Positions 7,650 to 14,825 of a stretch of 64,000 nt of DNA are shown in pieces. The DNA is from CBDCWQ01 sp965223435 (lineage in GTDB: Bacteria; Myxococcota; Kuafuiibacteriia; Kuafuiibacteriales; Kuafuiibacteriaceae). The stretch is taken from positions 496,001 through 560,000 of the forward strand of contig CBDCWQ010000022.1 of the NCBI GenBank assembly GCA_965223435.1, in the 5' to 3' direction. The notes below the pieces were generated by a model, which saw only the letters and a program-made list of their open reading frames with translations, had not been told where the DNA came from and did no database searches. How positions within the stretch are numbered: the first letter of the stretch is position 1; every line of letters starts with the position of its first letter. The position numbers were made by a program, and so were the translations under genes.

Positions 7650-7735
7650 CGGATAGTGAGGGATTCGAACCCCCGCGACCTTTCGGTCGTCCACCGGGTA
7701 GCAACCGGGACCTTTTCCAACTCGGGCAACCATCC
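7650..7735 (-). tRNA. tRNA-Ser(GCT)
   Basis: Class II tRNA: acceptor GGATGGT/ACTATCC, anticodon loop TTGCTAC (GCT), long variable arm GCGACC-TTTCG-GTCG-like, T arm GGGGG-TTCGAAT-CCCTC. Confidence 0.9.
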
Positions 7736-7737
7736 AA

Positions 7738-7810
7738 AGCCTGCGAAGGGATTCGAACCCTCAACCTTCTCTGTACGAAAGAGACGCTCATCCAATTGAG
7801 CCCCACAGGC
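7738..7810 (-). tRNA. tRNA-Thr(CGT)
   Basis: Acceptor GCCTGTG/CGCAGGC, D arm GCTC/GAGC, anticodon arm TCTCT-TTCGTAC-AGAGA, T arm GAGGG-TTCGAAT-CCCTT. Confidence 0.88.
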
Positions 7811-7815
7811 ATAAA

Positions 7816-7887
7816 CTCCACGGGCAGGAGTCGAACCTGCAACGCCCCGGTTAACAGCCGGTGCTCTGCCAATTGAGCTACCGTGGA
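7816..7887 (-). tRNA. tRNA-Asn(GTT)
   Basis: Acceptor TCCACGG/CCGTGGA is perfect, anticodon loop CTGTTAA, T arm GCAGG-TTCGACT-CCTGC. Confidence 0.92.
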
Positions 7888-7958
7888 AGCCCACCGACGG
7901 AATCGAACCGTCACCTTTCGCTTACAAGGCGAACGCTCGGCCATTGAGCCAGGCGGGC
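7888..7958 (-). tRNA. tRNA-Thr(TGT)
   Basis: Acceptor GCCCGCC/GGTGGGC, anticodon arm TTCGC-CTTGTAA-GCGAA, T arm GACGG-TTCGATT-CCGTC. It abuts the Asn tRNA with no spacer. Confidence 0.92.
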
Positions 7959-7959
7959 G

Positions 7960-8031
7960 CTGAGGCGGCAGGGGTCGAACCTGCGATTCCTGGGGTCAGA
8001 GTCCAGTGCCTTACCACTTGGCTACGCCTCA
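7960..8031 (-). tRNA. tRNA-Gln(CTG)
   Basis: Acceptor TGAGGCG/CGCCTCA is perfect, anticodon arm CTGGA-CTCTGAC-CCCAG, T arm GCAGG-TTCGACC-CCTGC. Confidence 0.9.
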
Positions 8032-8102
8032 TTAACCGGGAGGGATTCGAACCCCCACAGGTGGCTTCAAAGGCCACCGTCCTACCTTTAGACGACCGGT
8101 CA
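8032..8102 (-). tRNA. tRNA-Gln(TTG)
   Basis: Acceptor TGACCGG/CCGGTTA, D arm GTCT/GGAC, anticodon arm GTGGC-CTTTGAA-GCCAC, T arm GGGGG-TTCGAAT-CCCTC. Confidence 0.9.
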
Positions 8103-8109
8103 GCATTCT

Positions 8110-8166
8110 GAGGCCGACAGGAATCGCACTAAAAAGTGAGCTCGCGAACTTCGTGAACTCGGCCTC
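8110..8166 (-). other. Mini-tRNA-like fold (57 bases)
   Basis: A 7-bp acceptor GAGGCCG/CGGCCTC closes a D-arm-like segment, a CACT/AGTG hairpin with a T-rich loop, and a GCGATTCC patch like a T loop without its stem. It is too short for a cloverleaf and is probably a collapsed tRNA-Lys-type gene. Confidence 0.4.
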
Positions 8167-8226
8167 GCCGCAACCTGCGTTTAGACGGACTAAAAGTCCG
8201 CTACAAAGCCAGCGTTTGCTACAATC
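8167..8226 (-). other. tRNA-like remnant with UUU anticodon hairpin
   Basis: Positions 8186-8200 form a perfect anticodon arm (CGGA-CTTTTAG-TCCG) that would read Lys codons. The D-arm side is recognisable, but neither a T arm nor a closing acceptor is present. Confidence 0.4.
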
Positions 8227-8233
8227 CCAGGAG

Positions 8234-8307
8234 TCCCCCCTGAAGGAATCGAACCTTCAACCTTCCGGTTAAGAGCCGGCTGCTCTGCCTGATTGAGCCA
8301 AGGAGGG
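8234..8307 (-). tRNA. tRNA-Lys(CTT)
   Basis: Acceptor CCCTCCT/AGGGGGG, D arm GCTC/GAGC, anticodon stem CCGG/CCGG with loop CTCTTAA, T arm GAAGG-TTCGATT-CCTTC. Confidence 0.9.
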
Positions 8308-8470
8308 AAAGGTGGTCTGGTCAGGACCACCGAGATACCCATATTCGGTTTTCATAGAGCGACTGTCATGACCGGCTCCGTTTCCGGCTTAGCGAGAGGT
8401 GCGAGCAAGCTCGTCTTCCATTACCTCCGAGTCGGTCTTTCAGCTCGAAAGCAAAGAGCCTTCGATCCGA

Positions 8471-8555
8471 TGGAGTGGGAGGGATTCGAACCCCCAAGAC
8501 GCATCGCGAACCCGGGTTACAGCCAGGCACCAGCACCAATTCTGGAGTCCACTCC
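8471..8555 (-). tRNA. tRNA-Tyr(GTA)
   Basis: Class II: acceptor GGAGTGG/CCACTCC is perfect, anticodon arm CCTGG-CTGTAAC-CCGGG, variable arm of about 13 bases, T arm GGGGG-TTCGAAT-CCCTC. It is the first tRNA in transcription order. Confidence 0.92.
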
Positions 8556-8672
8556 GTGTATGTTCGTGGCCAAAGGGCGCACGGGTTCCGTTTCGCTTGG
8601 CAGCGATTTCGAAAACGTCCAGATGCCCCCGGCGTTGTGTTCAAATTGTGCGTTTCAGATGCCCCTGAAACG

Positions 8673-8706
8673 AAAAAAGGCCGGGTTCCTTGTGGGGCCC
8701 GGCCTT
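8673..8706 (-). terminator. Rho-independent terminator, minus strand
   Basis: Stem AAGGCCGGG/CCCGGCCTT is followed on the minus strand by a run of T's. It separates leftward transcription of the Sel1 lipoprotein gene from the tRNA array. A second 8-bp hairpin (CGTTTCAG/CTGAAACG, 8651-8672) sits directly beyond it. Confidence 0.8.
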
Positions 8707-9003
8707 GATCTTTCCCTTGTTAGGCCAAGATCTTACGGGCCCAGCCCCTTCGTCTCAAATCCGGCTTCACTTGTGGGATTAAGCCGAATACCCCACGCTG
8801 AAAAACGTGGCGCGACGCTATGCAGAAGTGTTCCTCTGCCGCCTGTCGCTATCAGTTTTTGCATGCGCGTGTTCATTTGAAGTTCAAAGAGCGTGGCACA
8901 AAACGAACGAAAAATCAAGCTCGTATTCATCTGCTGGAAGGCGCCACCCACTTGGTGAGTACGGAACGCCGACCTTAGGGCCCACCGAACGGCAACTTGG
9001 CGG

Positions 9004-10314
9004 TTAGTAGACCGGGGCTGTCGGGTCACCGTGAACCATAGTTCCTCTCCTCCTGGATGCGGCGGTCGGAGAATTTCGTGGGCAAAGCCTTCCCTGCGGC
9101 TGAGGGTCGAGATCGGAAAATCTCCTCCTGCGCTTGAAAATCTTCCGGGTGCGCTGAGGCGACAATCCGTACACCGCTTTTTGGGTCACGACCACGCTTA
9201 GGAGCTTGGCCCCCGGCCCCACGCACCCTCGCGCGCATGGGTCGAAGGCGCCGGCGCTAGTGACACGCACGCTTATCGAGATGGCATGCGCGCGCTCGTA
9301 ACGCCTGAGCATCGCCCTCGACCTTAGCGCGGATGAAGCCCCGGTCGATAAACTCGGCGAGTCGCGCGCACGACCGACCGACTCGACCCTCACTGCATTC
9401 TTTTCGAATAGCCGAAAGGCAGCCCGATAGTAGGCTTCCGCCCTCTCCAAATTCCCCTCCTCGTGTTGTTTCTCGGCAAGTCGCACGCAGGCGTGTGGAT
9501 TTTCACCGTCGCAGCTCTTTTGGTACAGACGCTTTGCGAAAGCCTGGTTGGCGCGTACGCCAATGCCGTTCTCATGGTAGGTTGCAAGCTGCCGGCAGGC
9601 GTGCATGTTCCCGGAGTCGCAGCTTCGTTTTACCAAATCGAGGCCCCGCTTCCTGTCCTTCCGTACGCCCCAGCCCTTGACCAAACGGTTGCCTGCGTCT
9701 GCGCACGCATGACGATAGTCGAGCTCACATGCCTTCAGGTAAAGCCGGGCGGCCTTTGCATCGTTCTCCTTTTCGAACCAACCCTCGGCGTAAGTCAGGC
9801 CGAGTTCGAAGCAGGTGGCGCCATCGTTACTCTGGCAAGCAGACCGGAAGACAGATCTCGCGCGGGCGCGATCAATCTTGGTGCCCAAACCCCGCGCGAG
9901 GAAACGACCCAGGGTCACACACGTCCCCTTCTCCTCAAGCTCGCAGGCACGAGACAAGGCAGGAATAGCATCAGCGTATCGCTTGACTTTGATGTAAGAC
10001 CTGGCAGCGGAGCTACAGGCGAACTGAGAAATACCACAAAGCTGCATGGCCCGGTCACCTTCGCTTGAGCGGGCCGCAGAGAAGGCCTTCGAGGTACGTC
10101 GCGTCGCGGGAGAAGGGTTCTGAGCTGAAGACAAGGCAGCAGGAAGTGTCTCAGTGCGGGGTGCAGTTGCGGGCGTCTTGACCGCAGACTCAGCCTGTCG
10201 TCCCGGCGCAGAGATGGTCGGTACGGGTGGACTCGCGGCACAACAGAGGCAACTGAATGTCAGAAGGCCGAGTGAGATCGAGTGTTCAACACCGCGCAGC
10301 CGATCAAGATTCAT
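9004..10314 (-). CDS. Sel1-repeat lipoprotein
   Basis: 436 residues. The N-terminus has a hydrophobic segment with lipobox-like LLTFSC near residue 22, then a Ser/Pro/Ala-rich linker to about residue 95. At least five Sel1/TPR-like repeats follow, each with paired cysteines (ACELEEKGTCVTLGRF, ACQSNDGATCFELGLTYA, ACELDYRHACADAG, SCDSGNMHACRQLA, SCDGENPHACVRLA). After about residue 325 the sequence turns Arg-rich and loses any domain character, so the true end may have been lost to a frameshift. Sel1 proteins act as scaffolds in signalling and the envelope; no specific role can be read. An IS630-type copy begins 27 bp upstream and probably displaces its promoter. Confidence 0.75.
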   Translation of the reverse strand: MNLDRLRGVEHSISLGLLTFSCLCCAASPPVPTISAPGRQAESAVKTPATAPRTETLPAALSSAQNPSPATRRTSKAFSAARSSEGDRAMQLCGISQFACSSAARSYIKVKRYADAIPALSRACELEEKGTCVTLGRFLARGLGTKIDRARARSVFRSACQSNDGATCFELGLTYAEGWFEKENDAKAARLYLKACELDYRHACADAGNRLVKGWGVRKDRKRGLDLVKRSCDSGNMHACRQLATYHENGIGVRANQAFAKRLYQKSCDGENPHACVRLAEKQHEEGNLERAEAYYRAAFRLFEKNAVRVESVGRARDSPSLSTGASSALRSRAMLRRYERAHAISISVRVTSAGAFDPCARGCVGPGAKLLSVVVTQKAVYGLSPQRTRKIFKRRRRFSDLDPQPQGRLCPRNSPTAASRRRGTMVHGDPTAPVY

Positions 10315-10340
10315 GGGTGCAGACTTAACTTACGTCTCCG

Positions 10341-11802
10341 CACTAGTACCCCTTGCCGGAAGTCCGATCCGGGTTTCGGGAATAAAATCAGGCCGGGCGT
10401 GATCTTATAGACATGAGCCCAGGGCCGGCAGCGAAGAAGCTTGTGATCCCACGTCGAGTTCGGAGGGATTTGAGGTTTCTCGTTCGTCGCCAACGTGCTC
10501 CGCACGGAGTCGTTGTGCGGGCCCAGATGGTGTTGATGGCGCGGCAGGGCATGGGCACGGCGGAGATCGCAAGGCGGCTCAGTGTCACGGGAAGAACCGT
10601 GAGGAAGTGGAAGCGGCGTTTCTCCGAAAACCCCAGCGTCGAGAGCCTACAAGACGGAGCGCGGTCTGGGCGCCCCGCGCAGATCCCAGTGGAGATGAGG
10701 TGTCAGTTGGTCCAACTCGCTTGTCACCGCCCAGACGAGGATGAACATCCAGCGCCTTTTCGAGATCTTTGGACGTATAGAGCGCTGGCAGATGCCCTGG
10801 AGTCGTCTACGGGTTGCCGAATCAGTGTGAGCGAGGTGGGCCGAATTCTCCGGTTCGAGAACCTGCGCCCCCATAGGGTTCGCCAATGGTTGAAATCCTC
10901 CGACGCGAATTTCCTCGCGAAGGCCAAACGTATTTGTCGACTGTACCTCCGTCCTCCAAAGGATGCAGTGGTGGTGTGCGTAGACGAAAAACCCATGCAA
11001 GTGCTCGAGCGAAAAAGCCCGACGCACCGGAATCCCTTTGATGGCTCGGTGCGCTACGAGTACGAGTACAAACGCCACGGCACCCAGTGCCTGTTGGCTG
11101 CCTTCAACGTAAAAACAGGCCGGGTCTTGGGCCGTGTGGTTCCCCACCGAAGCGCCGATGCCCTCGTTTCATTCATGAACGAACTGGCCCGCAAATACTC
11201 GGATAAGAAGATTTATGTGGTGTGGGACAATCTCAATACGCACTATGACGGTCGGGCAGAACGATGGAAGGCTTTCAACCGCCGGCATGGGCATCGTTTT
11301 CACTTCGTATATACCCCAAAGCACGCGTCCTGGATGAACCAAGTCGAGATCTGGTTCTCTATCCTGCACCGACGCATCCTCAAATATGGCGATTTCTCTT
11401 CACACCGGGTGCAGGCGAAACGCGTGGTGGGCTTCATCAAGCACTGGAACCGGTATGAGGGTCACCCGTTTCGCTGGACATGGAGGACCGATAAGTTACA
11501 AAATGAGCAGCGTCTGGCCGCGTAGTCGGTCGGTGCCTGATCATGCCCGCCAAACCCAAAGCTGAGTCCAGAGACGCCACGCTCGTGGAAGAGGTTTTAC
11601 ACGCCGCGGGCGCCAAGCATCTCCGCGCCCGTAAACATGGCGTTGCGGTCATCGTCGAGTCTGGACCAGAGCGCGATCCCGTCAAGCACTTTCGCCTTCG
11701 TCGTGACACGGTGCATCTTTGGTGCCTTGACATGGCGAACTACTCTGGTCGCTGGGAACGAACGCCTTTCCGAGACAATCTTAAGCCCTTGGTGAGGATG
11801 GT
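10341..11802 (+). mobile_element. IS630-type element, copy 1
   Basis: This 1,462-bp block is repeated in inverted orientation at 13239-14700. The shared block starts at CACTAGTACC and ends at GGTGAGGATGGT; these ends are not inverted repeats of each other. It carries a DDE transposase and the start of a small downstream frame. I noticed two base differences between the copies, both in the transposase (around 11033 and 11301). Confidence 0.85.
10413..11525 (+). CDS. IS630-family transposase (copy 1)
   Basis: 370 residues. The N-terminus has a helix-turn-helix (GMGTAEIARRLSVTGRTVRKW). The catalytic domain shows the three acidic motifs of the family: VVCVDEKPMQ, YVVWDNLNTH and SWMNQVEIWFS. Full length and intact, it is probably active. 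It differs from copy 2 by one residue (Phe in place of Ser after RHGHRFH). A 97-bp leader with a plausible promoter region precedes the ATG. Confidence 0.92.
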   Translation: MSPGPAAKKLVIPRRVRRDLRFLVRRQRAPHGVVVRAQMVLMARQGMGTAEIARRLSVTGRTVRKWKRRFSENPSVESLQDGARSGRPAQIPVEMRCQLVQLACHRPDEDEHPAPFRDLWTYRALADALESSTGCRISVSEVGRILRFENLRPHRVRQWLKSSDANFLAKAKRICRLYLRPPKDAVVVCVDEKPMQVLERKSPTHRNPFDGSVRYEYEYKRHGTQCLLAAFNVKTGRVLGRVVPHRSADALVSFMNELARKYSDKKIYVVWDNLNTHYDGRAERWKAFNRRHGHRFHFVYTPKHASWMNQVEIWFSILHRRILKYGDFSSHRVQAKRVVGFIKHWNRYEGHPFRWTWRTDKLQNEQRLAA

Positions 11803-11875
11803 CTTGGAGAATTTCCCCTGGACACTCACGCCTATCGCAGAAAACCCGGAACGGACTTCCGATCTCGAGCACTAG
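11543..11875 (+). CDS. Small IS630-associated frame (copy 1), end set by host DNA
   Basis: It starts 17 bp after the transposase. The first ~87 residues (AKPKAESRDATLVEEVLHAA, then RHDTVHLW-type residues) are shared with copy 2. The duplicated block ends inside the frame, so each copy acquires a different C-terminus and stop from flanking DNA. It may be a passenger fused to the repeat rather than an IS gene; function unknown. Confidence 0.5.
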   Translation: MPAKPKAESRDATLVEEVLHAAGAKHLRARKHGVAVIVESGPERDPVKHFRLRRDTVHLWCLDMANYSGRWERTPFRDNLKPLVRMVLENFPWTLTPIAENPERTSDLEH

Positions 11876-11944
11876 GTCCACTCGATTCGTAGGAGTCTAA
11901 TGAACGGAATGAATTTCGCAGGTTCGCTCTTACAGAAACTGCTC

Positions 11945-12760
11945 CTAGCATCCTGAACCCGCACCTGGCTTCGGAAGCCCAAAGATTCCAAGAGAGAAGT
12001 CGGCAGGGAAATGCGAATTCGAAAAACGTTCAACTTTCGAAGAGGCCCCTGCGAGATCCCCGGTGAATCTCCGACTCAGCGCAACGACGGGGACGTCATC
12101 TTGCAGCGCGACGGCGACTTGGCCGGAATCCAGATCGACCAAACTCTCGTCAATCCAAACACCGCCCGCGTTGGTGCTGTAACGCGCGATGTCGTGGGCC
12201 GCGGTCGGCACCGCTTCCAAATAAGCAATATGTACCCATCCACCAGAATCAACGACAAGACGAGGATGGTTACCCGTGTCCACAGTTGCTGAACCAAAGG
12301 GGTGCTAGCACCCAAGATCCCGATGCATTGGTCGCGTACACCCCGCGCGTTCGTCCTCGGTATGCGACATGCAGCGTTCCATCTAATGCTACCGCTAAGT
12401 CAGGCGTCTGTGTTTGTTCCGAATCCGCGTTGGGGATCTCGCTGACGGTCCAAACACCGTCAACGAGACGCGCAATCCTGAGGACGTGTGTCCCACTTCG
12501 GCGATCAGCGCATATAGGGTGCTGTCCGGACCGGATCGGAGAGCTACGATTCGACCACCTGTAGTAGGGCTATCAATGGCCATCCATGCAGAATCCAACG
12601 CATCGGGGTTGATGGCGGCATCCTGATCGTCGCAGTCTAGCCCTCCGCAGGCCGCATCCGCAAAGCCGTCACCATCCGCATCATGGCAATCGTTTTCTTC
12701 GACACTTTCATCAGTCGTGTTTTCTTCGGCTCCTTCATCCGGAGCCCTCTGTCACCACCG
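11945..12760 (-). pseudogene. Relic of a propeller-type surface protein
   Basis: Three minus frames read in succession as one protein: DADGDGFADAACGGLDCDD then INPDA (a calcium-binding, MopE-like linker), WMAIDSPTTGGRIVALRSGP, then LAVALDGTLHVAYRGRTRG and PRLVVDSGGWVHIAYLEAVP. The last two are repeats of the HIAY type seen in BNR/FG-GAP-like propellers. At least two frameshifts and one in-frame stop (12752-12754) break it. It lies between the inverted IS630 copies, which may have trapped it. Start and end are approximate. Confidence 0.6.
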
Positions 12761-13051
12761 ACCTCGTTGGGTCCCATTTCCACCAACATCACCGGGGCCC
12801 GGGTCCGGCGAGATCTGGTTGATCCGAGGACCGTCGTCGTAGTGGTCGATGCTGGGTGACGACACGACGTAGCCCTTGGACGCAGGGGCTGGCTCGATTC
12901 TCCCGGAGGGGGGTCTGGGGGGAGACTCGAATCCTGTGAATCCCTGTGGATGGATTGTGGAATGTAAATCTTCCAAAAAGTGGCGGGCGATTTTGGAATA
13001 GGGAATCGTCTCGTGAGGTGGATGAGACGGGTGACCCGGTCTGTAGCCAGG

Positions 13052-13498
13052 TCACCCTCGGCGAGTGGAGCCGTAGATCTCGATGTGATCATGTTCGAGG
13101 TCGTGCTCCCTGTCCAGTCTTTGTCCGTTGGAGGAGAGTGGAGCTCCGAATTCGATTTTGCCGATGGTGTTTTTTACCATTCGCCATCCACCGCAAGTGT
13201 GATCGTGGACAACGGTACTGCGCCCGTAAATGCTCGGAACCATCCTCACCAAGGGCTTAAGATTGTCTCGGAAAGGCGTTCGTTCCCAGCGACCAGAGTA
13301 GTTCGCCATGTCAAGGCACCAAAGATGCACCGTGTCACGACGAAGGCGAAAGTGCTTGACGGGATCGCGCTCTGGTCCAGACTCGACGATGACCGCAACG
13401 CCATGTTTACGGGCGCGGAGATGCTTGGCGCCCGCGGCGTGTAAAACCTCTTCCACGAGCGTGGCGTCTCTGGACTCAGCTTTGGGTTTGGCGGGCAT
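13052..13498 (-). CDS. Small IS630-associated frame (copy 2)
   Basis: Shares its first ~87 residues with the copy 1 frame, then runs into flanking DNA at 13239 and picks up about 60 unrelated residues before stopping. No known domain. Confidence 0.45.
   Translation of the reverse strand: MPAKPKAESRDATLVEEVLHAAGAKHLRARKHGVAVIVESGPERDPVKHFRLRRDTVHLWCLDMANYSGRWERTPFRDNLKPLVRMVPSIYGRSTVVHDHTCGGWRMVKNTIGKIEFGAPLSSNGQRLDREHDLEHDHIEIYGSTRRG
13135..13238 (+). pseudogene. Fragment of an IS21-type zinc-ribbon gene
   Basis: The plus frame reads RFCRWCFLPFAIHRKCDRGQ then RYCARKCS, the same cysteine pattern as the protein at 4721-5152, and is cut exactly where the IS630 block begins at 13239. It shows what the second IS630 copy landed in. 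The other half is not found beyond 14700. Confidence 0.55.
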
Positions 13499-14700
13499 GA
13501 TCAGGCACCGACCGACTACGCGGCCAGACGCTGCTCATTTTGTAACTTATCGGTCCTCCATGTCCAGCGAAACGGGTGACCCTCATACCGGTTCCAGTGC
13601 TTGATGAAGCCCACCACGCGTTTCGCCTGCACCCGGTGTGAAGAGAAATCGCCATATTTGAGGATGCGTCGGTGCAGGATAGAGAACCAGATCTCGACTT
13701 GGTTCATCCAGGACGCGTGCTTTGGGGTATATACGGAGTGAAAACGATGCCCATGCCGGCGGTTGAAAGCCTTCCATCGTTCTGCCCGACCGTCATAGTG
13801 CGTATTGAGATTGTCCCACACCACATAAATCTTCTTATCCGAGTATTTGCGGGCCAGTTCGTTCATGAATGAAACGAGGGCATCGGCGCTTCGGTGGGGA
13901 ACCACACGGCCCAAGACCCGGCCTGTTTTTACGTTGAAGGCAGCCAACAGGCACTGGGTGCCGTGGCGTTTGTACTCGTACTCGTAGCGCACCGAGCCAT
14001 CAAAGGGATTCCGGTGCGTCGGGCTTTTTCGCTCAAGCACTTGCATGGGTTTTTCGTCTACGCACACCACCACTGCATCCTTTGGAGGACGGAGGTACAG
14101 TCGACAAATACGTTTGGCCTTCGCGAGGAAATTCGCGTCGGAGGATTTCAACCATTGGCGAACCCTATGGGGGCGCAGGTTCTCGAACCGGAGAATTCGG
14201 CCCACCTCGCTCACACTGATTCGGCAACCCGTAGACGACTCCAGGGCATCTGCCAGCGCTCTATACGTCCAAAGATCTCGAAAAGGCGCTGGATGTTCAT
14301 CCTCGTCTGGGCGGTGACAAGCGAGTTGGACCAACTGACACCTCATCTCCACTGGGATCTGCGCGGGGCGCCCAGACCGCGCTCCGTCTTGTAGGCTCTC
14401 GACGCTGGGGTTTTCGGAGAAACGCCGCTTCCACTTCCTCACGGTTCTTCCCGTGACACTGAGCCGCCTTGCGATCTCCGCCGTGCCCATGCCCTGCCGC
14501 GCCATCAACACCATCTGGGCCCGCACAACGACTCCGTGCGGAGCACGTTGGCGACGAACGAGAAACCTCAAATCCCTCCGAACTCGACGTGGGATCACAA
14601 GCTTCTTCGCTGCCGGCCCTGGGCTCATGTCTATAAGATCACGCCCGGCCTGATTTTATTCCCGAAACCCGGATCGGACTTCCGGCAAGGGGTACTAGTG
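13239..14700 (-). mobile_element. IS630-type element, copy 2 (inverted)
   Basis: Reverse complement of 10341-11802, same length, two substitutions seen. With copy 1 it brackets about 1.4 kb of unique DNA. Confidence 0.85.
13516..14628 (-). CDS. IS630-family transposase (copy 2)
   Basis: Same 370-residue protein as copy 1 apart from Ser for Phe before VYTPKHASW. DDE motifs and helix-turn-helix are intact. Ser versus Phe lies between the second and third catalytic acidic residues, so the two copies could differ in activity. Confidence 0.92.
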   Translation of the reverse strand: MSPGPAAKKLVIPRRVRRDLRFLVRRQRAPHGVVVRAQMVLMARQGMGTAEIARRLSVTGRTVRKWKRRFSENPSVESLQDGARSGRPAQIPVEMRCQLVQLACHRPDEDEHPAPFRDLWTYRALADALESSTGCRISVSEVGRILRFENLRPHRVRQWLKSSDANFLAKAKRICRLYLRPPKDAVVVCVDEKPMQVLERKSPTHRNPFDGSVRYEYEYKRHGTQCLLAAFNVKTGRVLGRVVPHRSADALVSFMNELARKYSDKKIYVVWDNLNTHYDGRAERWKAFNRRHGHRFHSVYTPKHASWMNQVEIWFSILHRRILKYGDFSSHRVQAKRVVGFIKHWNRYEGHPFRWTWRTDKLQNEQRLAA

Positions 14701-14825
14701 ATTAATCTAATTAGTATCTCGCCTGATTCCGATTCTCTTTAAGGACTTGATATGCGTCGCGGGCGTTGTGACGACCGGGTTATCGATCGATGGCGAATGA
14801 CAGGACACATGGGTGGGTTTTTCCT
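14701..14825. other. Intergenic, nothing recognised
   Basis: AT-richer spacer between the IS630 copy and the end of the delta-60 gene; no frame, RNA or terminator recognised. Confidence 0.5.

Noticed and set aside
6433..7944. Many open frames across 6.0-8.7 kb with repeated motifs such as GRWFxSS and IEPRLL
   Set aside because: They are translations of tRNA T arms and acceptor stems on either strand; the repeats come from the conserved GGTTCGAATCC sequence, not from a protein family.
8312..8332. GGTGGTC/GACCACC hairpin between tRNA-Lys and tRNA-Tyr
   Set aside because: Not followed by a T run, so not a terminator; may be a tRNA remnant but no arm is recognisable.
11543..11875. Second gene of the IS630 element as a true, complete IS gene
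   Set aside because: The duplicated block ends before any stop codon, so the C-terminus differs between copies; kept only as a low-confidence frame.
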